A DNA stretch of 64,000 nucleotides from Phymatolithon calcareum (taxonomy: Eukaryota > Rhodophyta > Florideophyceae > Hapalidiales): positions 1,798,001 through 1,862,000 of the forward strand of contig OZ345359.1 in NCBI GenBank assembly GCA_977006965.1. The letters are read 5' to 3'. Within the stretch, counting starts at the first letter, position 1. Every line of letters begins with the position of its first letter. The notes under the pieces were generated by a model. The model was not told the DNA's origin, searched no databases, and saw nothing but the letters and a program-made list of their open reading frames with translations. Made by a program: the position numbers and the translations under genes. Below are positions 1-9,317 of this stretch, in pieces.

Positions 1-9
1 GGAAGATGT

Positions 10-170
10 GCAGGAAGACAAGCGCAGGCAGGCACGATTGCGATAAGAAGGGGAGCGGGTAGGTTTGCAGGCAGACAAGCGCAGGCGGGCAGGCGAGCGA
101 GCAAGCAGAGAATCCCAGGGGGGTATGATTGCGATCGGTCGGCGGGTGGGTAAGTGTGCAGGCAGGATGC
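10..170. repeat. G-rich imperfect tandem repeat
   Basis: A block built on GCAGGCAGRCAAGCGCAGGC-like units occurs at about 10 and again at about 67 (period near 57 bp), with further GCAGG words and a repeated GATTGCGAT word. Open frames across it are low complexity and I do not regard them as coding. Confidence 0.5.
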
Positions 171-321
171 ATATTCTTTATGATCTTGGACGGCCGGCGC
201 AAGCCCGTCGGCCTCGTTTTTTCATCTGTCAAAATAAAATTGGGACCTCTGGTTGGGACCGGTGTGGGCCAGAAGGCCCTCAGTGCTCGCACGGCGCGGT
301 AATTTTGGCTGATGGTTCTGG

Positions 322-1225
322 CAGGGGAATGTTAGGAGGGGGACAAAAGCAGGAGGTGTGTCATACCGAATTTTAATGATAAGCCCGTGTGGCGTCCGTA
401 TGAAGCAGAGCAGACAGGGCGAAAATGTATCATACACGTAGCCGGTTGATAGAAAATCTAGCTTATAGCTCACGTATATTATGGACCATAATGCAGCGAA
501 GCCTCTCGTTGCAGGATTCGCATTCTGGAGAGAAATAATAGAGAAGCAGGTTTTCGAGCTCTGCCTGAGCACTGTGCACAAAATGGGCACGGCTCGCGTC
601 CGTGGCTGACTTGATTTTCAAAAGTTGCCCGCGAAAATTCGAGATGAAGCCGTTGTGCGCCGGACGGATTTAACCGTATTTTAATTAATGCAGCGGAAGA
701 CTTGAAGGTGTGGCTAGCGTCATTTGTCGTGTTTAACAGCGATGGACGCGAGCGGAACGTTCTCGGAGGCGAGTACCTCGTCTGGCGAGCTCGGGCTTCA
801 ATCGGCCGTTCGTTCCGGGCTGGAACAAGCGCTCTCATCTGTTGATGGTCCTCTCTTGCGAGAACTGCTCGCATAATCCACTTCTGCGAAATATAACCTA
901 TCGCTTGAGGCCACGTTGCCACAATTTATTCAGCTAATCACGAAAACGCCCGCACTCGCGCCTCGGTATCCGACATGGCACCGCAGCGTTTACTGCATTG
1001 CAATTATACTGTCCTTAGGATGCTTACAGCACTACATGTCGTGGCACAATTCCATTGGCCGTTAAACGACGGCTGCGTCAGAGCTTTGCAAGAATCGTGC
1101 TTTATCACTTAATTTTTGATACAAAGATTTCCTCATAATGAACCTGACATAACGCAGGCTAGATTTTTAATTAAGTTTTGGAAACATCAAGTTTCTGCTT
1201 TTGTCCCCCTCCTAACATTCCCCTG
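322..1225. repeat. Exact 31-bp inverted repeat bounding a 0.9 kb segment
   Basis: The 31 bases at 322-352 (starting CAGGGGAATGTTAGG) recur as an exact reverse complement at 1195-1225. The interior has no convincing gene. The outer flanks are GGTTCTGG on the left and GGTTATGG on the right, the latter overlapping the repeat end by one base, so a target duplication is only suggestive. The CAGGGG start resembles hAT-type ends, and a non-autonomous DNA element is my reading, not proven. Confidence 0.5.
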
Positions 1226-1369
1226 GTTATGGTTGTGTGACAAAAGGCTTGAGCTTGGACACTTCACAATAACACAATCGTTTATTGAGTAGTTTGGATT
1301 ATCTTCTCTCTTCCTTTTGTCCTGCCGGACTTCTGGAGCTCTACGTATGCTCCCTATTTTATGTCTATT

Positions 1370-1915
1370 CTAGAGTTCCCACAATTCACTTAAAGTCCGC
1401 TTAATTAAATATTGAATTAAGACCACGGAATTGCGACGACCGCATAATTCAGACATTAAACGGTAACAGACTTGTTCTGTTACACTCGCCTCCTTTTCAG
1501 AATTCGACGTCCTCGTCGAATCCTCAAACTCCTTTACGAGGACTTTACAGTTCTTGAGATCCCTTCTCGAAAGCCACACTGCTTCGGACTCAGGGTCTCC
1601 TTCGAACAGCGTTAGGTAGAAGAATTTTCTCCCTTCTTTTTTCTTGTCCAGAATCTTTTCGACGGCCTGCTCCACTGTGCCGTAGGCATCTATGACGATG
1701 TCAAGTGGACCATCTTCCCCGTCTTTCCTGTTGAATTTTTTCAATTTTGAGACATAGAACACGTTATGAACCTTCTTCATTGACGGTGGTAGCTCAATAC
1801 GGTATGTCACTGGACCAAGTACTTCTAGCACAGTAAATGGCCCAAGAAACTTCGGTCTCCATTTTGCCGGTAGATCCCTGTCATGGACTTCTCTATGCGC
1901 CGTTCATTTAAGAGT
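1370..1915 (-). mobile_element. Ty3/gypsy (chromovirus) integrase C-terminus with chromodomain, remnant
   Basis: The reverse strand reads, without a break from about 1915 down to 1370, the end of a Ty3/gypsy Pol. A GPY/F-like integrase tail (KWRPKFLGPFTVLEVLGPV, then VHNVFYVSKLKKF) is followed by a chromodomain-like segment (VEKILDKKKEGRKFFYL, then SEAVWLSRRDLKN). Chromodomains at this position define chromoviruses, where they direct integration to chromatin. The frame has no ATG at its upstream end because it is the 3' part of a longer polyprotein; the integrase core, RT and protease are missing. The sequence after the stop (to about 1260) holds AATAAA-type signals and may be 3' LTR, but no second LTR is present. 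Confidence 0.85.
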
Positions 1916-2114
1916 CCTTTTCAAACAGGCGCATAATCCCGCAGTACCGTAAATCAGGGGTGCTGTACTCCCCTTCATAATTTTGACCTTATTTGATGGT
2001 GCAATATTTTATATTATTCAAAGGGGTCCTATACATCTGTGGCCATGCGGCCAATAGCTTGTCGACACGCATACATGTGTTATATTTTGTTTGCAAAATT
2101 TTTCGAGCTATTTC

Positions 2115-2370
2115 CAAAAAGGAAATCGTAAATTTATCAAAGGTTTGCAGAAGGATGCGGCAAACGTCGAATTTAGTGCGTTTTGACACTATCTTTGCAT
2201 TTTATTACTCTTAAATATTTGCTACTAAATATGCATTAAATTGAAGGCAAGACATTTTAAAAACCTGACGAAATCTTAACCATTACCATATACTGTAGGT
2301 GTATACATTTGAATGAACATCTACTTGTCATATATTTGAAAAACCTCGACTATAGTGGTTTTTACAGAAA
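2115..2370 (-). repeat. Dispersed AT-rich repeat, copy 1 (inverted partner of 4225-4430)
   Basis: The reverse complement of this stretch matches 4225-4430 over long runs, for example GGTTTTTAAAATGTC followed by GCCTTCAATTTAATGC, TATATGGTAATGG and CAAAACGCACTAAATTCG. The two copies lie in inverted orientation on either side of the Mutator-like element at 2725-4174. The flank continuing to 2714 encodes, on the minus strand, a short zinc-finger-like piece ending RDLERHIYALHD, which suggests a larger decayed element. Confidence 0.75.
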
Positions 2371-3160
2371 ACCATATATATATGCCATATGCCAGATATT
2401 AAATAGGCGAATATTCCGCCATCAAGTCGCAAGCGTTCAAGTTCGACTGAATTCCTTGAAGGGGGCTATGTTATCTACTTGATGAAACGAGAAATATGCC
2501 ACAGTTCAATCGTGAAGAGCATAAATATGGCGCTCAAGATCTCGAATATTCGCCAATTTCGCCATACATGTGAAATATGTTGTCTCTCCAGTTCGCAAGA
2601 AATCACAAACTACACCATATTTTCTGCCTGAAGTCATTCTATCTCTAATCCTCTCTTGGGTTGTTTTGAAGGATTTAGAATTATGTATAGAAGAAGGCAA
2701 AGATTCGGCATATAGAAAAGTAAGGAGGAAATTCGCTGCATGGACCGAAAAAGGTGGCAAAATTCGCTAAATCGGCACCCTTGCAAAAACTACTACTCGC
2801 TATGATTTCAGCTAGAAAGCCGCTTATGATTACACGTATTTAAGAGCATTTATTGAGAAGGTATCATGTGTCCCAACTTGAAGAAAGTCGGCACGGTTCT
2901 AATCGCATTTTTTTAGCATCGAGAGTTGTCAGTTATCTTATTCAGAATTGCATAATATAACGTCAATGTCTCGCGCCATTTCATTCTCTTCGGTAGGGGT
3001 CCATGTAGGCTTCTTCAGGGTTCTGCTGAGTGTTCCAATTGCCCATGCTCCTTGACTACCCTTTTCTTCAATCAGCTTCCTTATCATTGCTCTACTAATC
3101 CGCTACGCAAAGTACTCTGCACCTCGTCGCATTCGACTGCCAAGCTAACTCACAACGCTC

Positions 3161-3946
3161 TTGCCCGAACCGTCTGAACTCATGGAGAAGAAGGAGCTCG
3201 TGCTAAGGGTGGGTGACAGCCTTGGAGCAAACTTTGACGACGTTGTCAACCTCGTAATCGCCCACAACACGTCTATTGGCAAGGCACATCAACGGGCAAG
3301 TTCCTCACGCCTTGCTGCAACAAGAAGCACCAGGAAAAATCCTCTGAGCGGAGAAGCTGCTTGTGGAGCCGAAGGTCATCGAAAGTGACATGCTGAGGTT
3401 TGTTGTTAGCAGCAAAGTGACACCATTCCCTGTGATAGTTAAAAGCGACTACCGCGCTACATGCTCTTGCCGCCACTTTGAAGAGCACCAGCGGCCATGT
3501 ATCCACGTCGTCGCTGCACTTTTGTACTGTTCTAGACGCTTGGCGCAGCATCGAGTCGCGTTCGATCCGTGAAACAAGATCTGGTGTGGGACGCATGGCT
3601 ATTGGTAACGTGGGCCAAGCAACACGAGGGCATCATCATTCGTGTTGCGGCCACTGGTTACCAGCTAGTGTAGGATGATTTGGTGCCGTTTGACCTTGTC
3701 GCTATGCTGGGTCGCAAGCGCAAGACAACCTACTTCCCGACCGAAATAAGGTGCCGTCACGGCTCCTCGTGCGGAAACGACGGTCACTTCTCGCAGACAT
3801 GCGCCAGGCCGAACATCCCCAATATTGTTGAGGCGAAGAGAAAACCCATCGACAAAGCGGCTCAATCCATGACCTCACCGCCTGCGATGACGGAGGTGGA
3901 CCGAAAAAGATGGCAAAATTCGCTAAATCGGCACCTCTTGCAATAA
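3161..3946 (+). pseudogene. MULE transposase C-terminus: SWIM finger plus CCHC zinc knuckle, frame-broken
   Basis: Three plus-strand frames together give the tail of a Mutator-type transposase. A SWIM zinc finger (CSCRHFEEHQRPCIH, pattern CxC...CxH) lies near 3460-3520 and a zinc knuckle (CGNDGHFSQTC) near 3770-3805, followed by a basic IVEAKRKPIDKAAQSM stretch. SWIM followed by a knuckle is the usual C-terminal order in MULE transposases. Reading the parts as one protein needs frame changes and passes stop codons, so it is a pseudogene. The same SWIM-region DNA and knuckle are recognisable at 12654-13160 (minus) and 57740-58200 (plus). Confidence 0.8.
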
Positions 3947-4158
3947 CTACTACTCGCTATGATACACAGAGCACTCCATAGAAATAAACTTATCAAAAAA
4001 TAATATTTATTTCATGCGCTACTCTCTATGCTTCAGCTCATGAAATAAATATTATTTTTTGATAAGTTTATTTCTATGGAGTGCTCTGTGTATCATAGCG
4101 AGTAGTAGTTATTGCAAGAGGTGCCGATTTAGCGAATTTTGCCACCTTTTTCGGTCCA
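3897..4158. repeat. Near-perfect palindrome, 120-bp arms, 22-bp spacer
   Basis: Bases 3897-4016 are the reverse complement of 4039-4158 with a single mismatch by eye; the spacer is 4017-4038. The right arm is the element's own right terminal and subterminal sequence, so the left arm is an inverted copy of it joined head to head. This cannot be the normal TIR pair, because the true left TIR is at 2725. Confidence 0.93.
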
Positions 4159-4224
4159 TGCAGCGAATTTCCTCGAAAAGTAAGAATCGACGAATATTTG
4201 TCATACGAATACATACGAATAAAT

Positions 4225-4430
4225 TTGAATTTTTCGAACATATGACAAATATATGTTCTTTAAAATGTATGCAGCTATATGGTAATGGTCAATATTTCTT
4301 TAGGGTTTTTAAAATGTCGTGCCTTCAATTTAATGCATATTTAGTGGCAAATATTTAACAGTGTTACAATGCAAAAATTTGTCAAAACGCACTAAATTCG
4401 AAGTTTCCCGCAACCTCCTGAGCAAAATCC
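4225..4430 (+). repeat. Dispersed AT-rich repeat, copy 2
   Basis: Inverted partner of 2115-2370 (see there), beginning about 40 bp outside the right end of the Mutator-like element. Confidence 0.75.
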
Positions 4431-4526
4431 GAAATGATACGTATCATACGTAATGTTCTCCGGTGCGACACATGTTTTACTCATATCGCAAAAAATCTTT
4501 ATCATACTGAAAATTTGGAAATACGC

Positions 4527-4595
4527 TACGGATGAGGTGGAGAAGCCCCGCGGGGCTTCTCCACTGCATCCGTATGATGTTTCGCGAAACATCAT
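4527..4595. repeat. Two adjacent hairpins upstream of the SDR gene
   Basis: 4537-4564 is a perfect 28-bp palindrome (GTGGAGAAGCCCCG and its complement) that extends, with two mismatched pairs, to 4527-4574. It abuts a second perfect 22-bp palindrome at 4574-4595 (ATGATGTTTCG and its complement). They lie about 330 bp before the ATG of the next gene. Their role is unknown; they could be regulatory or the remnant of a foldback element. Confidence 0.85.
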
Positions 4596-4923
4596 GTTTC
4601 TTCTGCAGATCAATGGTTTCGAAATACAGAGACGAGACGTGCCCAATAAAAAGCCAATATATGGAGCAGGTGCCACAGCTGTCCTATATCTGCGCAAGGT
4701 GCGGAATGCCCGTATTCCTCTTTTGTACCGAAGCGGAGTTTTGGTATTCCGCACCCACTTCTGCTCCACGTCAAGCTGCACCACATTCAAGACAAAAGTC
4801 TTTGTACTCTGCATACCGTCACCCTCGAGAGCAAAAACGGGACTTTGAAAGTTGCAATCCAAGCGCCCCATTTCGACCCGGTACAAGTATACTGCGGAAA
4901 CATTCTTTGCATACAACAGCATA

Positions 4924-5682
4924 ATGGCCTCTGCTCCAAGTCGGGTCGTCGCCATCATCTATGCCGCAAAAGGCGGTATGGGTGACGTCGGCAAGTTCGC
5001 CGCCGCGCACGCCGTCAAAGACCCTGCCGTCACCCCCCGGGTCATTAGCATGGCGGCAGGGTCAGTAGAGGGTGGCGGAGACTGGGTCGATGTAGACGTC
5101 ACAGACACCGAATTGGCCGCGCAGCTAAAAGCTGACTTCGAAAGCATTTCAGTGCAACACATTGACATTGAAGCTGCAGACGCACAGGCGAAGCTCGAGA
5201 CAGCGTTCGAAGGCGTACATGCTGTTGTGGCCTGCCTCGGCAGCCGACAGACAGGATTTGGACGATGGATCACGAATGGTGCAACTACTGTGCTTAAGGC
5301 CATGGAAAAGGCGAATGTCAAACGACTCGTGCAGCTATCGTCGATGGGTATCGGTAATGATTTCATGCCTGCTAGCGTCCTTACCGTGCTCTGGGCTGGT
5401 ATTCTGCGCACCATTGGCCGCGGTGCTTGGAAGGACCTAATGAACATGGAGCGTGTTGTACAGCATAGTTCGGTTGACTATCTTCTCGTTCGTGCAGTCG
5501 GGCTTACCCCTTCGGAGCCCGCCAGGGGAAGCTGGAAACTGCTCACTTCGCGTGATGATGGTAGGCTGGGGTTCAGTGTTGCAAAATCGGATTGTGCAGC
5601 TTTTTTGCTGCAGGAGGCGCTTAACCCGAACTATATCCGTACGGCTGTTACCATCGGACAGCCTAAAAAAGGCTCGTCGTGA
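4924..5682 (+). CDS. Atypical short-chain dehydrogenase/NmrA-like NAD(P)-binding protein
   Basis: A 252-residue single-exon protein, predicted to be a soluble NAD(P)-binding reductase or redox sensor of the atypical SDR family; the substrate cannot be told. The N-terminal strand and glycine loop (VVAIIYAAKGGMGDVG, residues 8-23) keep a GxxGxxG spacing. Further on are an acidic strand end (WVDVDVTD), a DIEAADAQ segment, HAVVACLGSRQTGFG as the next nucleotide-contact region, VKRLVQLSSMGIGN as the central serine strand, and YLLVRAVGLTP as the late strand. The length suits the family (about 200-260). The start is the first ATG in frame; the open frame extends 24 codons upstream but has no other ATG. 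No signal peptide or membrane segment is seen. It is isolated among repeats, and no pathway partner is adjacent. Confidence 0.85.
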   Translation: MASAPSRVVAIIYAAKGGMGDVGKFAAAHAVKDPAVTPRVISMAAGSVEGGGDWVDVDVTDTELAAQLKADFESISVQHIDIEAADAQAKLETAFEGVHAVVACLGSRQTGFGRWITNGATTVLKAMEKANVKRLVQLSSMGIGNDFMPASVLTVLWAGILRTIGRGAWKDLMNMERVVQHSSVDYLLVRAVGLTPSEPARGSWKLLTSRDDGRLGFSVAKSDCAAFLLQEALNPNYIRTAVTIGQPKKGSS

Positions 5683-6433
5683 AAGTGCAAGAGTCATCAC
5701 ATTTCCTCCACTATTGCCGATGATCGATGCAGCGACATAATTTACCGTGGTGTTGACTAATTTTGCAGATTGATCATTAATCGGGTGTGGTAGATATCCC
5801 TCGATGCAAGGAAGAAATGGCGGGATGTATACTGGACTTTCAAGATCTTTTTTCGTGAGATATGTACCCGAAGACCTGTTGTTCCAGTACTCTACTTGGC
5901 TAGCATCGTGATTTCTGTACTAGGTATTATTCTTAGTGGGAAAAAGCGATGGATCAAAGCAGAAGGAAGCTTCTGTGGATGTTTAATTTCCGTGACCAAG
6001 TCCTCGTCACTAGCTATGTGGACTCATCACAACGAATCGGATTGTTGTCTTTTGTAGCTACAGAAGCATGTGTCGGGTAGTACTTCAGAAATCGACAAAG
6101 AGCGCAAGTATCTGTGTCAGGTATCTGAAAAGTTCATTTTTATAAACAAAATATTGCGAGTTGCATGGTGAAAAAGCCGACTAGGAAAACGTCTCGGCTG
6201 CTCATATTTGTGGGTTTGCCTCAGCAATCGAAAAGACCTGCAAGGAAACCTGTACCGCACTTATGGAATTAAATCCCGGTGAAAAGTTCTTTCGCCTCTC
6301 TAGTCCGATTTTGTACTAGTTTTGATTAGATTAGATGGAATGATGTTGTGCTTTTGAGAGTAGAGTACCAGTGTTTAGTGGAGCTATAAGATAGGAATGT
6401 AATGCACAACTATTGCAAACAGGCTGTGATTGG
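5683..6433. other. Intergenic, no feature seen
   Basis: AT-rich sequence between the SDR gene and the SINE/LINE nest. I found no long open frame with recognisable content and no repeat shared with the rest of the window. Confidence 0.6.
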
Positions 6434-6526
6434 AGAATACTATTCTTTCTTTCTAATGTGACACCAAGTACCACTCGTATCTGTTCTTTCTTTCTTTGCT
6501 GCAGAAGACGTTAACTAAAGTTAACA

Positions 6527-7831
6527 TCAGGGGCTGTCAAGCAACCCCTCATTGTCCACGAATTTGAGTACTTCAAGCGGTTTCTCCCTGCATAATGCCT
6601 CTACCGTTTTAGGGCCTACTCTACCAATAGTCTGCCGTCTTGATAATGCACGCCCACTGCAGCGAAGACTTAAGTGACCAACAGTTGCTTTAGTTCCACC
6701 TGGACAGGACTTGCACATGGGGTCGTAGTCCACCGAGACATCGTCCTTCCGGTGAAAAGCTGCTACCAGCGAGCAGCATTCTGCGGAAAGTTGATTTAGG
6801 ATGACTTCAGCACGTCTGTGACTAATCCGGAGTTCTGGGGGTAGAAACTGTACACTTCTTGGTTTCATCGAAAAGCGCGGTTTAATTATGGACCACGCGG
6901 CTTCCATGGTCAAGAGTACACCTTGATGCGTCACGAGATCTGATTCCGCAATGCCTCGACGAGCAAGCTCGTCGGCTTTCTCGTTCCCAGGTATCCCACA
7001 GTGGCTTGGAACCCAAATCGCCTCGATGGTGACGTTGTCCGCCATCAGTGCCTCCATGGCTTCCCACAGCTTCCTTTTCATTTCGTCATACATCCGAGGT
7101 TGTCAGGCCAATGCATCCAGACAGCTCCTACTATCGGTGAACCACCGAATGTGTTGTCCGCCATCGAATTGCATTTTTTATACGGCTTCGAAAGCTCGGA
7201 CTGCCGCGAATACCTCGGTGTCGAAGGATGAGCCGATCGCTCCCGTGCTCATGCCAGTTTCCTTCAGTACGTTGTCTCCGCGTAAAATCAAGATACCTGC
7301 GCCACCGACCTGACTGGGGATGCTTCGGTACATTTCGAGAGTGTCCTCGTCGCAGATGTTGACTCGCATCTGGGAGTCAGCGGGGGACGCCTGATACGCG
7401 TGTTCGTCCCCATCGTCGTATATCAGCAGAATGTCCGGTTGTTTCCGATGTCGAGATTCAAACTTTCGGACGGCTGGGTGACCTCTCCGCTGAGCGGCGT
7501 CAAACGTCCTGATATTGGTGGTGTACCATCCTTCGTCCCATCGGACAGAAATTCTTTCGTTTTCGGCTAGGCTCTGCAGAGCTGTTTCCGGTATTGCACC
7601 AACGCTGCCATCCGTCCATATATCCATGTCCGCCGGTTGCTTCTTATTCCTTTCCCCAATGAACCCTCCCGCTATCGCCAGTTTTCCCGCCTCGTCGGCC
7701 TGTGCGGAGATAGGCGTGTGGAGAATTGACAGTCGGCCGGCCGAGCGGTCTTTCGGTATGGGACTGTACTGCTCCGCGGCCATCCCAGAATTCCTTTGGA
7801 TGCCAGGAGTTCGGCGTTGGCTTTGCGCCAT
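6527..7831 (-). pseudogene. LINE RNase H domain and zinc-binding C-terminus
   Basis: Frames 7831-7178 and 7093-6527 carry a ribonuclease H fold: a GAGILILRGDN strand, SSFDTEVFAAVRAFEAV (helix with the conserved glutamate), and WVPSHCGIPGNEKADELARR, the hallmark histidine/aspartate end of RNase H in LINEs. A C-terminal cysteine/histidine motif follows (MCKSCPGG, then HLSLRCSGRALSRR). The two frames do not join without a frameshift near 7100-7180. The same tail is found in the 54.9 kb fragment. Confidence 0.87.
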
Positions 7832-8037
7832 GATCTTGTTTGCCGTTTTGACGGTTTGGTGCGCTCGTTCGTTGATTGTACCACCGGTGCCCTCCGGTCT
7901 ATACGAAGAGCATTTTCCATTACCAGAGCCCCATCCGGTTCGCCAATTTCCCTCAGGTTTCGAATACCGGTCAGTTTATGTAAGTTAGCAGTTTTTGTTG
8001 CCTTCAGAATAGAACGGGAAACACGAGCTGCCTCGTT

Positions 8038-9187
8038 TCAAGAGACTTCCACTTGCCGAGTGTGGGTCTCAAAACCATGCACCGCGTATGCATGTGCACC
8101 GTGAAGGGCGACCTGTTCGCAGTAGCTCATCCGGAATGCCTCCATTGTGGCTTCGCTCGCTCCCCAACTCGTTCCGCTCTGCGCACCCATGAAGATAGTC
8201 TTAGCCTTCAGTTTCCGGGAGATTTCTGTGCAGTGTTTCTTGAAGCTCAGCCGTTGGTAGAAATGCACTCCCAGAAATTTTGTAGTCGGTCGTTGCATCG
8301 ATGGGTTCACTGTCGATAGTGTCTGCCTGGTTCAGTATGTCCCTTGGACATCTTCCGCCAGCCGCAAAAAACCTAATACTTTGCATTTCGTTGCGTTGAC
8401 CTTGATTCGAAGTTTCTTACAAAAACTGCATAGGGCTCGTGCCGCTTGGTTTAGTTTCTCGGTGACTTCATCCCAGTTGTTACCTCTCGCATGGAGGTCG
8501 GCAAAGCTAAACTGTTCCACATCCTCGAATTTGACGTCCATATTCAAAATGTACAGGTTCCAAAGGCTTGGCGACAGAGAGCTGCCTTGTGGCAAGCCGC
8601 ATCCAAGTACCCATGATCTACCCGACCGTCCCGCTGAAAGAGCCTCTAGCTCGGCGGTCCGTCAAATAGGCGTGCATCCAACATAGCATATTGGAGGGAC
8701 AGCCGAGGTTGCCCATTTTCGCCAGGAGTGCGAGAATAACCACACGGTCGTACGGTGCGCTGAAGTCGACGAAAAGGGCAGCGCACTTCTGCCGGCGGGA
8801 GAGAGAATCTGCCGTGCGTTGAGCCCTGGTCGCGATGTGTTCCTCAGTGCCTTGAAACCTCCGAAATCCTGCTTGAGTCGCAGGTAGCTGCGACTCGAGC
8901 CACGCTGTGAGGCGCAGTCCAACGAGCCGTTCGGCAACTCTATTGATCAGGGAGGACAAAGATATGGCCCGCAATGTCGTAGGGTCGTTGGGTTTGGGTA
9001 TTGCGAGAAGAAGAACCTCTCGCCATATCGCAGGAATATCACCTTCTCGCCAGCTTCGATTCACGAGATCAAGAAGACGGCTAGCTGCGAATCCAGACAT
9101 TCTGCGAAGAAATTCGTCTTCAATCTTATCAGGGCCGGTTGCGGTACGACTCGGCATAGCTCCTATGACAGCAGATAATTCTCGCAT
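8038..9187 (-). pseudogene. LINE reverse transcriptase, frameshifted, catalytic motif altered
   Basis: The minus-strand frames 9187-8618, 8595-8332 and 8310-8038 are consecutive parts of one RT. The fingers/palm region has PKPNDPTTLRAISLSSLINR and FVDFSAPYDRV (first catalytic Asp region), then MPQGSSLSPSLWNLYI, then FSFADLHAR where FADD or YADD is expected, then the thumb segment TTKFLGVHFYQRLSF. In the FADL tetrad the second aspartate is replaced, so this copy could not be active even without its frame breaks. Motif style resembles RNase-H-bearing LINEs of the I/ingi type. Confidence 0.87.
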
Positions 9188-9317
9188 TGAAAATTCTGGT
9201 TTGTTGTCAAGTGAGCCGCGGACACTAGTATCTGTTAAAGTCTACTGTAGCCGTAAGGATGGGGAGTTGTTCTAGGACAACTCCGAAACTTGCAATAAAA
9301 AGAAAAGAATACTGTTC

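Larger units (their letters stand above)
2725..4174. mobile_element. Mutator-like (MULE) element, copy 1, with TIRs and 10-bp target duplication
   Basis: Terminal inverted repeats of about 80 bp are nearly identical: both ends start GAGGAAATTCGCTGCATGG and continue through CGCTAAATCGGCACC to ACTACTACTCGCTATGA. They are flanked directly by the same 10 bases, GAAAAGTAAG, at 2715-2724 and 4175-4184. A 9-11 bp duplication and long TIRs fit Mutator elements. Inside, on the plus strand, is a decayed transposase C-terminus with SWIM and CCHC zinc motifs. No DDE catalytic core is visible, so the copy is non-autonomous. Relatives sit at 11934-13319 and 56864-58321. Confidence 0.85.
6486..9227 (-). mobile_element. 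5'-truncated LINE (RT + RNase H) with 9-bp target duplication
   Basis: A 2.74 kb non-LTR retrotransposon on the minus strand, bounded exactly by GTATCTGTT at 6477-6485 and 9228-9236, which lie inside a SINE. Its 3' end is a short (GAAA)n tail (TTTCTTTCTTT on the plus strand), as expected for target-primed reverse transcription. It encodes the reverse transcriptase, an RNase H domain and a cysteine-rich tail. The 5' end cuts into the polyprotein just before the RT core, so the endonuclease is absent. Stops and frameshifts break the frame in several places. 3' relatives are at 54872-55355 and 13630-13900. Confidence 0.9.
6446..9305 (+). repeat. SINE-like element split by a LINE, with its own target duplication
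   Basis: The pieces 6446-6485 (ACACCAAGTACCACTCGTAT) and 9228-9305 (CTGTTAAAGTCTACTGTAGC, then CCGTAAGGATGGGGAGTTGT) are together colinear with the 3' half of the SINE-like repeat at 58657-58853 (minus) and end in an A/G-rich tail, ATAAAAAGAAAAG. Outside the two halves lie AGAATACTATTC (6434-6445) and AGAATACTGTTC (9306-9317), a 12-bp target duplication with one difference. The SINE inserted first and the LINE later. It is 5' truncated relative to the other copies. Confidence 0.75.

Noticed and set aside
479-922. 147-codon minus-strand frame
   Set aside because: Composition is shadow-like and it lies inside the 31-bp inverted-repeat segment; no motif.
4392-4958. 188-codon minus frame and overlapping plus frames at 4453-4924
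   Set aside because: All cross the palindromes upstream of the SDR gene, overlap each other on both strands and show no domain.
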